A DNA stretch of 64,000 nucleotides from an uncultured Flavobacteriales bacterium (lineage in GTDB: Bacteria > Bacteroidota > Bacteroidia > Flavobacteriales_D > Parvicellaceae): contig CALSPA010000013.1 in NCBI GenBank assembly GCA_943788115.1, positions 1 to 64,000 of the forward strand. Direction: 5' to 3'. The notes beneath the pieces are model-generated. The model did no database searches. It saw only the letters and a program-made list of their open reading frames with translations, and was not told the origin of the DNA. Of the stretch, positions 18,310-28,950 are shown one piece after another. Made by a program: the position numbers and the translations under genes. Numbering within the stretch: the first letter of the stretch is position 1; every line of letters begins with the position of its first letter.

Positions 18310-21300
18310 ATGAAATATTATTACTGTTCCCTGCTTTTACTTTTGTCTCTTTCAATTAACATTTTAGCTCAAAAAATAGATTTATCTGCAGAGAAAACAT
18401 CATTCTCAGTTGTTGATTTATCATCTAATAAAATTTCCGTCAAAGCCTCAATTAATGAATTGAATTTTTCAATTGTAAAATCTAATTATAATATTTTTTC
18501 TTCGATTTTAATTAATGAATATGTTACCAACCATAAAATTGGATCTCCAGATTTACCAACGTTAAATAAGTTAATTGATATGCCTTACGGGGCTAATGTT
18601 GAGATAAATATTCTTTCTAAGACTGAACAATTGATTGATTTATCAGCTGAGCTATTAAATCAAATCGCTCCTGCACAGCCCTCATTATCTAAAGGTGATG
18701 ATGCTTCTTCAGTTCCATTTATTTTAGATGAATCTGTTTACAGTTCAAATTCATTCATAACACCTGATATTGCTAAAGTTATTCCACTGGGTACAATGAG
18801 GGGTCATAAACTTGGAAGATTAGAGTTTTGTCCTTTTCAATACAACCCTGTTACAAATGTTTTAAAAGTATTGACAGAAATTAAATTTGAAATTAACTTC
18901 ATTGGTGCTGATCATGAATTGACAAACGAAATACATTCTAAGTTTAATTCTAATCATTTTAACACTTCATTCAACAGTTTAATAAATACTAAGATGAATC
19001 AAAATAAAGACATGTTAATGACTTATCCAGTTAAGTATGTAATTGTTTCAGACCCATCTTTTCAAGCAGCCCTTCAACCTTTAGTTGAATGGAAAACTAA
19101 AAAGGGGTTTACCGTTATTGAGGCATATACTAATGACCCTGCAGTTGGTAATACAACAACATCTATTAAAAATTATCTCCAAAATTTATATAATGCTGGA
19201 ACAGCAACTGATCCAGCTCCATCTTACCTTTTAATTGTTGGAGATGTAGCTCAAGTACCTTCATTTAATGGGACAACTGGTTCTCATGTTTCAGACCTTT
19301 ACTATTGTGAGTATGACGGTGGTGGTGATTTTTATCCTGAGCTTTATTATGGAAGATTTTCAGCTACTAATGTAAGTGAAGTAACAAATATGGTAGATAA
19401 AACACTAGAGTATGAGAAGTATCTTTTCCCAAATCCAAGTTTTTTAGAACATGCTGTTATGATTTCTGGAGTTGATGCATCTATGGCACCAACTTATGGA
19501 AATGGGCAGATTAATTATGGTAATATGTATTATACCAATCCAGCGCACAATATTATCTCTCATACCTATTTATATCCTGCTTCAGGAAGTAGTTCTTCGC
19601 AAATACTTCAGGATGCTAATAATGGTTCTTGTTTTATTAACTATACCGCTCATGGTTATTCTGCCGGTTGGGGAGATCCTTCTTTTACCTGTACAGATGT
19701 TTATAACATGACTAATGAACATATGACACCATTAATGATAGGGAATTGTTGTCAGTCAAATAAATTTGATGATCCTGAATGTTTTGGTGAAGCTTTGTTA
19801 AGAGTCCAAAATAAGGGTGCTATCGGATATATAGGTGGGTCGAATAATACGTATTGGAACGAAGATTATTGGTGGGGAGTAGGAGCGGGTTCAATTTCTG
19901 CTAACCCAATTTACTCTTCTGCTGATCTTGGGGTTTATGATAAAACTTGGCACGACAATGGAGAGCCTGGATCAGAGTGGCATGTAACAAATGCTCAAAT
20001 GATGGTAGGTGGTAATCTTGCTGTAACTCAAGCGGGTGGTGCTGAGGATTATTATTACGAAATTTATCATTTAATGGGTGATCCTTCATTAATGACCTAT
20101 TTCGGAATTCCAGCTCCTATGAATGTTACTCATATGTCAGCTGTTCCTGTTGGAACTTCAAGTCTTTCTGTTATGGCAGAGGCAGATGCTTATGTTGCAA
20201 TTTCTATGAATGGAATATTGCTAGACGCTCAATTAACAGATCCATCAGGGTCAGTTACTTTAAGTTTTAATGCTTTTTCTAGTTTAGGTACTGCAGATTT
20301 GGTAGTTACAAAGCAAAATAAACAGCCATACATTGGAACGGTTCAGGTGATAAATACAAATGCTCCCTTTGTTGCATATGATACTCATGTTAATCTTGAT
20401 GCAACAGGTAATAATGATGGTATAGTTGATTATGGGGAATTAATAGAAATGGATGTTACTTTAAGTAATTTTGGGATGCTTGATGCCTCTGGAGTAACAG
20501 CTCAATTAACTAGCTCTAACCCAAACATAAATTTAGTTGATGATAATGATAATTGGGGAAACATATTGGCAAACAATTCGGAAACTATATTAAGCGCTTT
20601 TTCTGTTTTAATTGCTAATGACATTTCGGATTTAGAAATAATAAATTACGAAATTACTGTAGCAGATAACAATTCAAATTCTTGGGTTTCTTATTTTACA
20701 ATGACTGCACATGCTCCTGTTCTTGAAATAGGAGACCTTACTGTTGATGATGCTTTAGGTAATAATAATGGAAGAATTGAAGCTGGTGAGACTGTTAATT
20801 TTTTATTGCCTTCAAATAATAATGGAACCAGTGGGTGTAACTCTTTAACAGGTAATTTAACTTCTTCTAGCTCCTATGTTAGTATAACAAATAGCTCAGT
20901 TTCTTTTGGCTCTTTAGCTGCTAATACAACTGATGTTGGTTCTTTTGAAATAGTTGTAGATCAAAATACACCATTTGGCGAACCATTGGAATTCACTTAC
21001 AACTTAGAGGATGGGCAGTATACTGAATCTATTACATTTACTGAAGTAGCTGGGATTTTTTCTGAAGATTTTGAAACAGGTGATTATAGTCTCTACAACT
21101 GGAATGTTATTTCTTCAAATCCTTGGTCTATTGATCCAAATGAAGTTTATGAAGGCGCTTTTTCTTCTGTTTCAGCAAATATTTCTGACAACCAAATGTC
21201 AACTATGGAAATTGATGTCGATGTTACAACGGATGGTGAAATTAGTTACATGAAAAAAGTTTCGTCTGAATCTAATTATGATTTTCTTAAATTTTATATT

Positions 21301-21750
21301 GATGGGCAATTGCAGGGTGAGTGGTCTGGTGAAGTAAGCTGGTCCGCAGAAACTTTTTTAGTTAATGCTGGTCAACATACTTTTTCTTGGATCTATTCTA
21401 AAGATGCTTCGGTTAGTGATGGGTCTGATAAAGCTTGGATAGATTACATTCTTTTCCCTCCTATGAACAGTACAGTTGATCTGCAAAATCAAGATTTGTT
21501 TTCTGAATTTAATATTTATCCAAACCCATCTGCTGGGTTGTTTAACCTTGGACTAAATTCGAATTTTAATAGTGATGTTACCATTGCTTTATACGATACA
21601 AAAGGGATGCTGGTAAAGCTTAAAAGGGAACATATTAACACTGGTTCAAACTTAATTGAATTCAATGCTAATAATCTTGCAGAAGGATTGTATTTAATCA
21701 ATCTAACAGATGGAATAAATTCTATTTCACGACAAATTGTTATTAGATAG
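18310..21750 (+). CDS. Gingipain-family (C25) cysteine protease secreted by T9SS
   Basis: 1146 residues. Signal peptide 1-20; C25 propeptide-like region (about 25-235) with YPVKYVIVSD opening the catalytic domain at about 240; catalytic dyad candidates H448 (NYTAHGYSAGW) and C480/C481 (MIGNCCQSNKFDDPECFGEA); an Ig-like/beta-rich region (about 600-950) with two copies of an N-N-x-G-x-(I/V)-x-x-GE motif; a concanavalin-like module (about 955-1060); and a type A sorting domain (FNIYPNPSAG...). The family cleaves proteins outside the cell after Arg or Lys, and some members (PorU) process T9SS cargo. The extra domains and sorting tail favour a secreted protease over PorU itself. Confidence 0.9.
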   Translation: MKYYYCSLLLLLSLSINILAQKIDLSAEKTSFSVVDLSSNKISVKASINELNFSIVKSNYNIFSSILINEYVTNHKIGSPDLPTLNKLIDMPYGANVEINILSKTEQLIDLSAELLNQIAPAQPSLSKGDDASSVPFILDESVYSSNSFITPDIAKVIPLGTMRGHKLGRLEFCPFQYNPVTNVLKVLTEIKFEINFIGADHELTNEIHSKFNSNHFNTSFNSLINTKMNQNKDMLMTYPVKYVIVSDPSFQAALQPLVEWKTKKGFTVIEAYTNDPAVGNTTTSIKNYLQNLYNAGTATDPAPSYLLIVGDVAQVPSFNGTTGSHVSDLYYCEYDGGGDFYPELYYGRFSATNVSEVTNMVDKTLEYEKYLFPNPSFLEHAVMISGVDASMAPTYGNGQINYGNMYYTNPAHNIISHTYLYPASGSSSSQILQDANNGSCFINYTAHGYSAGWGDPSFTCTDVYNMTNEHMTPLMIGNCCQSNKFDDPECFGEALLRVQNKGAIGYIGGSNNTYWNEDYWWGVGAGSISANPIYSSADLGVYDKTWHDNGEPGSEWHVTNAQMMVGGNLAVTQAGGAEDYYYEIYHLMGDPSLMTYFGIPAPMNVTHMSAVPVGTSSLSVMAEADAYVAISMNGILLDAQLTDPSGSVTLSFNAFSSLGTADLVVTKQNKQPYIGTVQVINTNAPFVAYDTHVNLDATGNNDGIVDYGELIEMDVTLSNFGMLDASGVTAQLTSSNPNINLVDDNDNWGNILANNSETILSAFSVLIANDISDLEIINYEITVADNNSNSWVSYFTMTAHAPVLEIGDLTVDDALGNNNGRIEAGETVNFLLPSNNNGTSGCNSLTGNLTSSSSYVSITNSSVSFGSLAANTTDVGSFEIVVDQNTPFGEPLEFTYNLEDGQYTESITFTEVAGIFSEDFETGDYSLYNWNVISSNPWSIDPNEVYEGAFSSVSANISDNQMSTMEIDVDVTTDGEISYMKKVSSESNYDFLKFYIDGQLQGEWSGEVSWSAETFLVNAGQHTFSWIYSKDASVSDGSDKAWIDYILFPPMNSTVDLQNQDLFSEFNIYPNPSAGLFNLGLNSNFNSDVTIALYDTKGMLVKLKREHINTGSNLIEFNANNLAEGLYLINLTDGINSISRQIVIR

Positions 21751-21751
21751 T

Positions 21752-21776
21752 ACTCTTTTGTTTTAGAGTTTTTTTT
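21752..21776 (+). terminator. Weak intrinsic terminator after the C25 protease
   Basis: ACTCT (21752-21756) pairs with AGAGT (21765-21769), with an 8-base T-rich loop and eight T following. The stem is only 5 bp, but the position two bases past the stop codon and the T tract support it. Confidence 0.4.
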
Positions 21777-21866
21777 CAATTATTTTATTTAATTGTTAAC
21801 ATTTTTAAGTAGACATTTTATTAAATAAGTTAAAAATGGTTTAGATTTAGTTTATATTTTTCAGAT

Positions 21867-22451
21867 ATGAAACTTAAATTTTGTCTATTTATAGCCTGTG
21901 TTCTTACTTTTTCTATCTATCATTCTCAATCTAATGAAATAAGTATTTCAGGCTCTGTTATCGATTCTATTTCTAATGAAGTTCTAATTGGAGTAAATGT
22001 TTTAGTTGATGATTCCTTGGGTGTAATTACCGATTTGGAAGGTAATTTTAACATTAAGGTTCCAAAACAAAGTAAACAAATGAAAGTTTCTTATGTTGGT
22101 TATGGAACTCAAATCATTTTATTAGATAATAAAATTTTAAATTCTTTCAACTTATCTCTTGTTGAAGTTGATAATGAGCTAGATGTTGTTGTTGTTTCAG
22201 CTTCAAGATTTAAACAAAAGCTTGAAGAAGTTACCGTCTCAGTTGATGTGATTAATGCTCGTATTATTGAAAGTAAAAACTGTATTACTTTAACTGATGT
22301 TCTTAAAAATGCCCCTGGAGTTCAAATTACAGATGGACAGTTAAATATTCGTGCTGGTAGTGGTTGGAGCTATGGAGCTGGTAGTAGAGTACTAGTAATG
22401 ATTGATGATATGCCTCTTCTTTCTGCCGATCAAGGTGAAGTGCTTGTTTAA
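21867..22451 (+). CDS. TonB-dependent receptor, N-terminal part (carboxypeptidase-like domain and plug) of a frameshifted gene
   Basis: Signal peptide (1-21), then a CarboxypepD_reg-like domain (about 24-105: ISGSVIDSISNEVLIGVNVLV, DLEGNF, VSYVGYGTQ) and the start of the plug (about 110-190: DVVVVSASRFKQKLEEVTVSV, LKNAPGVQITDGQLNIRAGS). The frame is lost at about 22440-22455, just after LLSADQGE, and continues in the 22402-24174 frame (NMVPLENVEQIEIIKG). One or two bases have been gained or lost there; the site is not a long homopolymer. The whole receptor would be about 765 residues. Confidence 0.85.
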   Translation: MKLKFCLFIACVLTFSIYHSQSNEISISGSVIDSISNEVLIGVNVLVDDSLGVITDLEGNFNIKVPKQSKQMKVSYVGYGTQIILLDNKILNSFNLSLVEVDNELDVVVVSASRFKQKLEEVTVSVDVINARIIESKNCITLTDVLKNAPGVQITDGQLNIRAGSGWSYGAGSRVLVMIDDMPLLSADQGEVLV

Positions 22452-24174
22452 CATGGTTCCCTTAGAAAATGTAGAACAAATTGAGATTATTAAAGGAGCA
22501 TCATCTGCTTTATACGGCTCCTCTGCATTAAATGGAATTGTTAATGTAAGGTCTAAAATGCCTGGATTAAAACCTGAAACTCATGTGAGCTATTTTCATG
22601 GCTTTTGGGATGCGCCTAAAAATCCAACTATTAAATGGTGGGGAGACAGTACAAGATGGAAAAGAGGGTTAAATTTTACGCATTTAAGGAAAATTGGAAA
22701 ACTAGATTTGGTAGTTTCTGCTAATCATTTTAATGATATGGGTTTTATTAAAGATGGTGTAAATGAACAGACAAGATTCATTATTAATACCAGATATAAT
22801 TTTAAAAATGTTACAATTGGATTAAGTGCGAATTACATGAATAGGAGTAATGGTAAGTTTGTTATGTGGTCTTCTGACTCTACAGCATATACTCCTTTGG
22901 AAGGAACCATGCTTATCAATTACGGTAGAAGATTTTATATAGACCCCTCAATTGTTTATTTAGGTGAAAATTCAAAGCATACACTTAGAAGTAGAATTCT
23001 TTCCAGGAATGTTTTCTATAATGATGTTTTAATTGAATCTTTTTTAACCTACTCAGAATATCAACATCAATATAAAAAGAAAAATACATCCTTAACAAGT
23101 GGTTTTGTAGCAACAACATTTATGGGCGAAACGGGTTCTTATGGAGGTAGATTAGAAGGTGTTAACTACAGTTTTTATACTCAATATGATCAGAAATTTG
23201 GAGATTTTAACATTTCAACTGGAGCTAGGTATGAAATTTTTGATTTAGATACAATTCGGATTGCAAAACCAGTTTTTAGAGGTGGGCTAAATTATGAAGT
23301 TATAGAAGGATTAAACCTCAGAACATCTTACGGACAAGGCTTTCGATTTCCATCTATAGCAGAAATGTTTATGCAAGGAGAAATTGGGCCAATTAATTTA
23401 TATAATAATCCAAATCTTCAAGCAGAGTCAGGCTGGACTTCTGAGCTGGGATTAAAAAAATCATTTACTTTTTCTAAATGGAAAGGATATATAGATTTGG
23501 TTGGTTTTTTAATGGAATACAACAACATGATGGAGTTTACTTTTGGTTCTTGGGGGCCATCTACTGATCCAATGTTTGGTTTAGGTTTTAGATCTGTAAA
23601 TGTTGGGAAAACTAGAATTTCAGGTTTAGAGTTTACTTTTAATGGAGAGGGTTCAATAAATGAGAATTGGGGAATTGGATTGTTAAGTGGTTTTAATATT
23701 TCAAACCCCGTTTCAGTTTACCCGGATTCAATTTTCGCATATAATAATTCAAATACATTTGGATATACTTTTAATAACACTAGCTCAGATACTTCAGGAA
23801 AGTATTATTTAAAATATAGATCTAGGATGTCTGCAAGATTAGATTTAGAGTTCTCTTTTAAGAAAAAAATATCTATAGGTTTTTCATACCAATACAATTC
23901 AAAGATGAATAATGTTGACTCTGTTTTCACCACTACTTTATTTAATTCAAATTCTGCTTTTGGAGGAAGTGCAGTGGATCTAGGAATTAACAATTCAATG
24001 GAAAAGCTTAATAGGGGTTATCATCTAATGGATTTCAGAATTAGGTTTAAAATTTTAAAATCAACCACTCTAGCATTAATGGCTGAGAATATTTTTAATA
24101 CAGAATACCTTGTTAGACCAGCGAGTTTTGGTTCTCCTAGAACTTTTATGGCTCAGGTTAAAGTAGATTTTTAA
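22402..24174 (+). CDS. TonB-dependent receptor, rest of plug and outer-membrane beta barrel
   Basis: Native sequence begins near 22452 (NMVPLENVEQIEIIKGASSALYGSSALNGI, the end of the plug) and runs through alternating beta strands to the C-terminal strand FMAQVKVDF, an outer-membrane targeting signature. Segments typical of the family are RTSYGQGFRFPSIAEMF, GLEFTFNGEGSINENW and ALMAENIFNTEYLVRP. No SusD-like partner is adjacent, so the substrate may be a metal chelate, vitamin or small peptide rather than a glycan. It converges on hutI with no intergenic gap. Confidence 0.87.
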   Translation: MMICLFFLPIKVKCLFNMVPLENVEQIEIIKGASSALYGSSALNGIVNVRSKMPGLKPETHVSYFHGFWDAPKNPTIKWWGDSTRWKRGLNFTHLRKIGKLDLVVSANHFNDMGFIKDGVNEQTRFIINTRYNFKNVTIGLSANYMNRSNGKFVMWSSDSTAYTPLEGTMLINYGRRFYIDPSIVYLGENSKHTLRSRILSRNVFYNDVLIESFLTYSEYQHQYKKKNTSLTSGFVATTFMGETGSYGGRLEGVNYSFYTQYDQKFGDFNISTGARYEIFDLDTIRIAKPVFRGGLNYEVIEGLNLRTSYGQGFRFPSIAEMFMQGEIGPINLYNNPNLQAESGWTSELGLKKSFTFSKWKGYIDLVGFLMEYNNMMEFTFGSWGPSTDPMFGLGFRSVNVGKTRISGLEFTFNGEGSINENWGIGLLSGFNISNPVSVYPDSIFAYNNSNTFGYTFNNTSSDTSGKYYLKYRSRMSARLDLEFSFKKKISIGFSYQYNSKMNNVDSVFTTTLFNSNSAFGGSAVDLGINNSMEKLNRGYHLMDFRIRFKILKSTTLALMAENIFNTEYLVRPASFGSPRTFMAQVKVDF

Positions 24175-25422
24175 TTACACCCACTTTCCTCTTACCATTA
24201 CTCGATCTATGTTGTTTTCACCAAATGAATAGGGTATGAAATTATAAGAAGATATATTTTCAGTAACAATAATGTTTGCAAGTTTTCCCTTGGTTATACT
24301 ACCTGTTATGTTTTCTAATTCCATAGCATGAGCCCCCATTATTGTAGCCGCATTAATTGCTGCTTCTGGGTTTATTTTCATATTTATACATGCTAATGCA
24401 ACTACTAAATTCATGTTCCCACTTGGTGTTGAGCCTGGATTGTAATCACTAGCTAGTGCAAAAGGAATGTCATTTTCAATTAATTTTTTACCATTTGCAT
24501 AAGGAATGTTAATGAATAAAGAGCAGGAGGGTAAAAGTGTGGGTATTGTTGAAGAACCTTTTAAAGAGTTAATATCATTTTGTGATAGAACTTCTAAGTG
24601 GTCTACAGAAACGGCTTTCATTTCAACAGCTTTTTGAATTCCTCCAATGCTGTTGAACTGGTTGACATGAACCTTAGCTTTTAGATTGTATTTCATGCCA
24701 GCTTCAATTATTCGTTGCATGTCTTGAACGGTGAAATAATTTTTTTCGCAAAAAACATCTATGTAATCTGCTAAATTTTCAGCAGATATGTTCGGTATCA
24801 TTTCTTTAATGATTAAATCAATATATTTTGATTTGTTATTTTTATATTCATTTGGAACAGCATGAGCTCCTAAAAAAGTGGCTTTTATTGGTAGATTGTA
24901 ATTTTCTTTTAAAAGGGCAATAGCTCTGAGAATTTTGATTTCATTTTTTAAGGAAAGCCCATAACCACTTTTAATTTCTATAGCACCTGTTCCCATCTTC
25001 ATTACTTTCTCTAGTCTATAAGCAGAGCTTTCGTAAAGTTGGTCAATAGGGGTGTTAGCTAATTTTTCAGCTGAATTTAAAATTCCACCTCCATTTTTTG
25101 CGATCTGTTCATAACTTAATCCATTTATTCTATCAACAAATTCTTGCTCCCTAGATCCTGCGAAAACAAGGTGGGTATGAGAATCATTCCAAGCAGGTAA
25201 AACGGATTTGTTATTTAAATCTATTATTTCATCGAATTTTTGATCAACCAAATCCAACTCGTCCATTTTTCCAAAATCTAATATTTTGTCGTTTTCAATT
25301 ACTAAAAATGCATTTTTAATAACATTAAGTTTCTTTAATAATTGAATTGATTTTATATTTTTAAACTCCTGTTGAACACCAATAAGCTCTTTAATATTTG
25401 TAAAAATTGTTTTAGAAATCAT
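24175..25422 (-). CDS. hutI: Imidazolonepropionase
   Basis: 415 residues, the usual length. It hydrolyses 4-imidazolone-5-propanoate to N-formimino-L-glutamate in histidine degradation. The amidohydrolase fold is shown by SHTHLVFAGSREQEF (metal ligands H82 and H84), EIKSGYGL, FLGAHAVP, KVHVNQFNSIGG, DHLEVLS and ALASDYNPGSTPSGNM (catalytic Asp and substrate loop). No other hut gene lies in the window, so the pathway is encoded elsewhere. Transcribed alone and divergent from the SiaC-family gene with 99 bases between starts. Confidence 0.95.
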   Translation of the reverse strand: MISKTIFTNIKELIGVQQEFKNIKSIQLLKKLNVIKNAFLVIENDKILDFGKMDELDLVDQKFDEIIDLNNKSVLPAWNDSHTHLVFAGSREQEFVDRINGLSYEQIAKNGGGILNSAEKLANTPIDQLYESSAYRLEKVMKMGTGAIEIKSGYGLSLKNEIKILRAIALLKENYNLPIKATFLGAHAVPNEYKNNKSKYIDLIIKEMIPNISAENLADYIDVFCEKNYFTVQDMQRIIEAGMKYNLKAKVHVNQFNSIGGIQKAVEMKAVSVDHLEVLSQNDINSLKGSSTIPTLLPSCSLFINIPYANGKKLIENDIPFALASDYNPGSTPSGNMNLVVALACINMKINPEAAINAATIMGAHAMELENITGSITKGKLANIIVTENISSYNFIPYSFGENNIDRVMVRGKWV

Positions 25423-25521
25423 TGTTTAGAGAATTTATATGCGAATTTATAAAACAAATTAAGCTATTCATCTAATATTCTTTGCTTATGCATTATATAT
25501 TGCTAAATTGCTACTTCATTT

Positions 25522-25902
25522 ATGGAAGATATTAACTTAGAAAGAACCGTTAAAACTCCTGAAGTTCATTTTGTTGCTTCAAAAGGTGAGCTAATGATTG
25601 GGGGTATTTCTATTCCAGAAAATACTGTTGACTTTTATCACCCGCTTATTTATTGGATTACGCAGTACGCTATGAATCCTTTGAGTAAAACAAGATTTGT
25701 TGTGAAGTTTGAATACTTTAATACAAGTTCATCCGTTGTAATTCTAAATATTTTCAGAATGCTTTCAGATATCAAATCTGATGTTCAAATAGATTGGTTT
25801 TATGAAAGCGATGATTCAGAAATGCAGGAATTAGGAGACGATTATAAGCGGATGTTAGGTAATGAAACTGCTTTTAACCTTATTCCAATTCAATCTTTTT
25901 AA
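25522..25902 (+). CDS. SiaC-family (DUF1987) regulatory phosphoprotein
   Basis: 126 residues. It matches the DUF1987/SiaC fold: an N-terminal PEVHFVASKGELMIGGIS strand pair, FYHPLIYWI, then FEYFNTSSS, where T68 sits at the position reported to be phosphorylated in Pseudomonas SiaC (T68; recalled, not aligned). In that system a PP2C phosphatase (SiaA) and a kinase (SiaB) control SiaC. Here two SpoIIE/PP2C phosphatases are encoded in the window, the nearer at 32144-35272 downstream on the same strand. No SiaB-like kinase or diguanylate cyclase is seen. The cargo gene starts about 150 bases after its stop. Confidence 0.85.
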   Translation: MEDINLERTVKTPEVHFVASKGELMIGGISIPENTVDFYHPLIYWITQYAMNPLSKTRFVVKFEYFNTSSSVVILNIFRMLSDIKSDVQIDWFYESDDSEMQELGDDYKRMLGNETAFNLIPIQSF

Positions 25903-26059
25903 TATTCTTTATTTCCTTTGTTCAGGTTTTTTCTTCGTTCATTTAATACAATGTTGTAAATACTTAAATTTGTATTAGTAATTTTTTGTAAATTATGAAA
26001 TAATCATATTTTATAAGTGAGATTTAAAACATACATATTATTATTTTCTAACCTTCTTG

Positions 26060-28950
26060 TTCTCAATGTATTGTTTTTCTCAGGTGAAGTATTCTTCAGT
26101 TTCTGAGTGGTTCCTGGGCTAGTTCAATTCGACTTGGGATAATGGAGTTCCACCAAACCCGTTGTCAGAATTCGATACAATTGTTGTGAGCCATGATGTT
26201 TATTTATAACCTCGACCAATCAGGTAGTTCATGGTGTTATAATAATTGATAAATCCGAATGCAACAGTGTCTACAACTCATTACGGATCTGATTTGTTTA
26301 TTGGTAAAAACGTTTCTAACAAAGGTGAGTTTATTGAATTATGGAGTTGCTTCATTTAAATTCTATTTGATTTCAGCCGCAGAGCTGTGGTAATGCTATT
26401 GATTCAAAACCTGTTGGTCACAATTTCGGGTACTCTTACATTAGATAACGATGAGTTTATTGTATAGGTATCTGGTTGTGGTTCAGGTTTTTTCTTTCAA
26501 TCATTATAACTCAAACTTTTCGATAAACAATGAGCTTCAATTTAGTCTGGTTATTTATGCAATGAAGACACCATCGTTGTTACAATACCCTTATTTAGAA
26601 ATCATGGTGGAATTGTTGACTGCTGTGGTTATATTCAGACTCCTCAAATTATTGCTGATCAAAACGACATAGTACATCCTGCTATATTTCATGTGTGTCA
26701 ATCTGTGCACATCTTACTGGGTCCATACTCCTGTTATTTCTGTTGGTGGTTCAAACTATAGCTTTATGCCTCCTTCTGATAGCTGTGGATTTAGTGGTAG
26801 ATGATGACAGTACTTTGATTTGTAATGTGAATCAAATTGGTGACACTATTAAATAGTTCTGCTTGTAATGCTTCTTTTGGATTTTCTTCGAGTTCTTTTT
26901 GTTTAGATGGGCTCTAATATTAGTTCCTTCTTTTGTTGAGGATACTTATAGGGTTTTTTAGTAGCTCTTCATCTTTGCAATTTATTGACTCTATTTCTGG
27001 GCTAATAAATATTTCATCTTTAGATACAGGTTTCTATAAAATATATCATAATCTTCCCAGTTGTATAGATTCAGCATCATTCAATTTATATTCAGCATCA
27101 TTTAATTATTTAAATACAATTTTCTGTGATTCAGATACTTTTGCATCGCCTTCCATTAATGGATCAATTGGTGGAGTTTTTAGTTCAAATTTAAACTCGT
27201 TAATTAATTTCCAAGACTCTTTAATGGGTGAAATTGATTTGATTAATAGTTATGATACATCTTACAGTATTTATTATGAGGTTTTTGGATGTGTAGATAC
27301 ATTTTCAATTGATTTATATTCTAACGAATTTTCTTATTCTAATTCTTCTTTTTGTGAGGGTGGAGTTAATCCAGTCCCTACAATTTCTGGTAATTTAGGG
27401 GGGCTTTTTTCTTCTAATTTGCCACTTTCAATTAACTCTGTTTCTGGTGAGATTAATCTTATGAATGCCCTTGATTCGTCTTATGTTATCTATTACGATA
27501 TTCTTTCTTGTCGAGATTCATTTGCATTAGATATTTTATCTTCAAATTTTAATTACGATTCCAGTTATTATTGCATGTATGATAATAACCCTATTGCAAA
27601 CATTAACGGCTCAATTAATGGTGTCTTCTCATCAAATTCAGCTCTAGACATTGACTTCAAATACAGGAACTATAAACCTTCTAAATTCTTTAGACTCCAA
27701 TTTTATTGTATACTATCAGGTTGGGAGTTGTATAGATTCATCCTCAGTTCAGCTAATAAATACCTCTTTTAATTATTTAGATACTGTATTTTGTATTGGT
27801 GAACAGTTAGATACTTTAGTTTTTGACGGTCTTGCTCAAGGTGTTTTTAGTGTTAATCCTAACGACATTACTATTGATCAAAATACTGGTTTTATAAATA
27901 CTTCAGGAGCAACTAAATTCCTCTTACTTTGTGTCTCATCAAATAGGAGGTTGTCAATCCACACTTTCTATTAGTATAGATGATCCATCATTTAGTTATT
28001 TGAATTCCATTTATTGTTCTACAGATTTACCAGACTCTGCGATAATAGTCTCAAATATTCCTGGTTTTTTCTCTTCTGACCCAGCCGGCTTAAATTTTAT
28101 TAATCCAGTTTCTGGCCTAATTGATTTTAGTAATTCTTTAGATACTATTTACAACGTTATTCATTCGCTTAACAATTGTACCGATACAATTAGTTTAAAT
28201 GTTGTAAACCTTGCTAATTCAATTGGCTCTGATGATTCTGTATGTGGATTGTCTACTCAAATTGAGAACTTATTTGATCCTGATGTTAACTATCTATGGA
28301 GTCCTTTAAGTTTGGAGATGTTTTTATCATCTGATACTATTAACAACCCTTTAATTACTGTTTCTCTTGAGGGAGATTATTTGCTTGTTTGTGATGTTGC
28401 AAAGTTAGGTTGTGTTTTAAAAGATACTATTGGTTTACGTTTTGTGGATTCTATTTCCCTTGACTTAGGCCCAGATTTAATTGTGAATCAATCTTCTATT
28501 GAATTAATGGTGAATTCAAATGCTGCCTTTTATTTTTGGGAAGAATTATCAGTGAATCAGGCTGAAATTCAAAGTCCAACAGACAATTTTACCACTATAT
28601 CTAATTTAATCACAGGAGATTACCTGTTTAGATTAACAGGATCTAATGATGTTTGTCCAGAAAAATATGATGAAATAGCTTTGTTTGTGGACTGGGTTTT
28701 TATTCCAAATGGTTTTTCACCTAATGGTGACGGTATTAATGATTTTTTTGGAATTGATGGTACTAGAGAAGGTGTTGCTTTTGAAATTCAAATTGTAAAT
28801 AGATGGGGCGAATTGGTGTTTGCTTCTTCTGATGCTTTTAATAAATGGAATGGAACTTATAATGGCTTTGATATACCAGAGGATACTTACTTTTATTTTA
28901 TCGATTTAGCTGGTTTTAAATACAAGGGTTCAGTTGAATTAAGAAGATGA
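26060..28950 (+). pseudogene. Large repeat-rich T9SS type B (CHU_C) cargo protein, broken by many frameshifts
   Basis: Frames assemble into one secreted protein of roughly 960 residues. N-terminus: leader ending CFSQ (about 26075-26095), then WDNGVPPNPLSEFDTIVVSHDVYL and SGTLTLDNDEF (26.1-26.46 kb), the layout of Bacteroidota adhesin-like proteins. Middle: six copies of a 73-76-residue YC/FC repeat (26.89-28.19 kb). End: open from 27931 to 28950 with a second beta domain and a type B sorting domain (FIPNGFSPNGDGINDFFGI... RWGELVF... GSVELRR). Breaks occur many times before 26.93 kb and at about 27.65 and 27.93 kb. Its stop overlaps the porP/sprF start (ATGA), the standard cargo-SprF coupling. 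It is either a decayed or an error-ridden adhesin gene. Confidence 0.75.
26885..28190 (+). repeat. Six tandem protein repeats of 73-76 residues
   Basis: Cys codons of the (F/Y)C pair that opens each unit lie at 26900, 27125, 27353, 27572, 27792 and 28015, spaced 225, 228, 219, 220 and 223 bases. Each unit reads about F-x-Y-x4-(F/Y)C-x7-P-x-I-x-G-x2-GGxFSS-x13-G-x-I-(D/N)L-x-(N/S)S-x-D-(S/T)-x-(Y/F)-x-(I/V)-x-Y-x3-G/S-C. Units diverge in sequence, so this is a protein repeat rather than a recent DNA duplication. It is the same unit as at 7603-8050. Confidence 0.8.

Noticed and set aside
18310..21750. PorU sortase
   Set aside because: The protein carries its own type A sorting domain and extra Ig-like and lectin-like modules, which fits a secreted C25 protease better than the T9SS sortase.
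26885..28190. CRISPR-like periodicity near 220 bases
   Set aside because: The period is too long, the units diverge, and they encode a protein repeat in frame.
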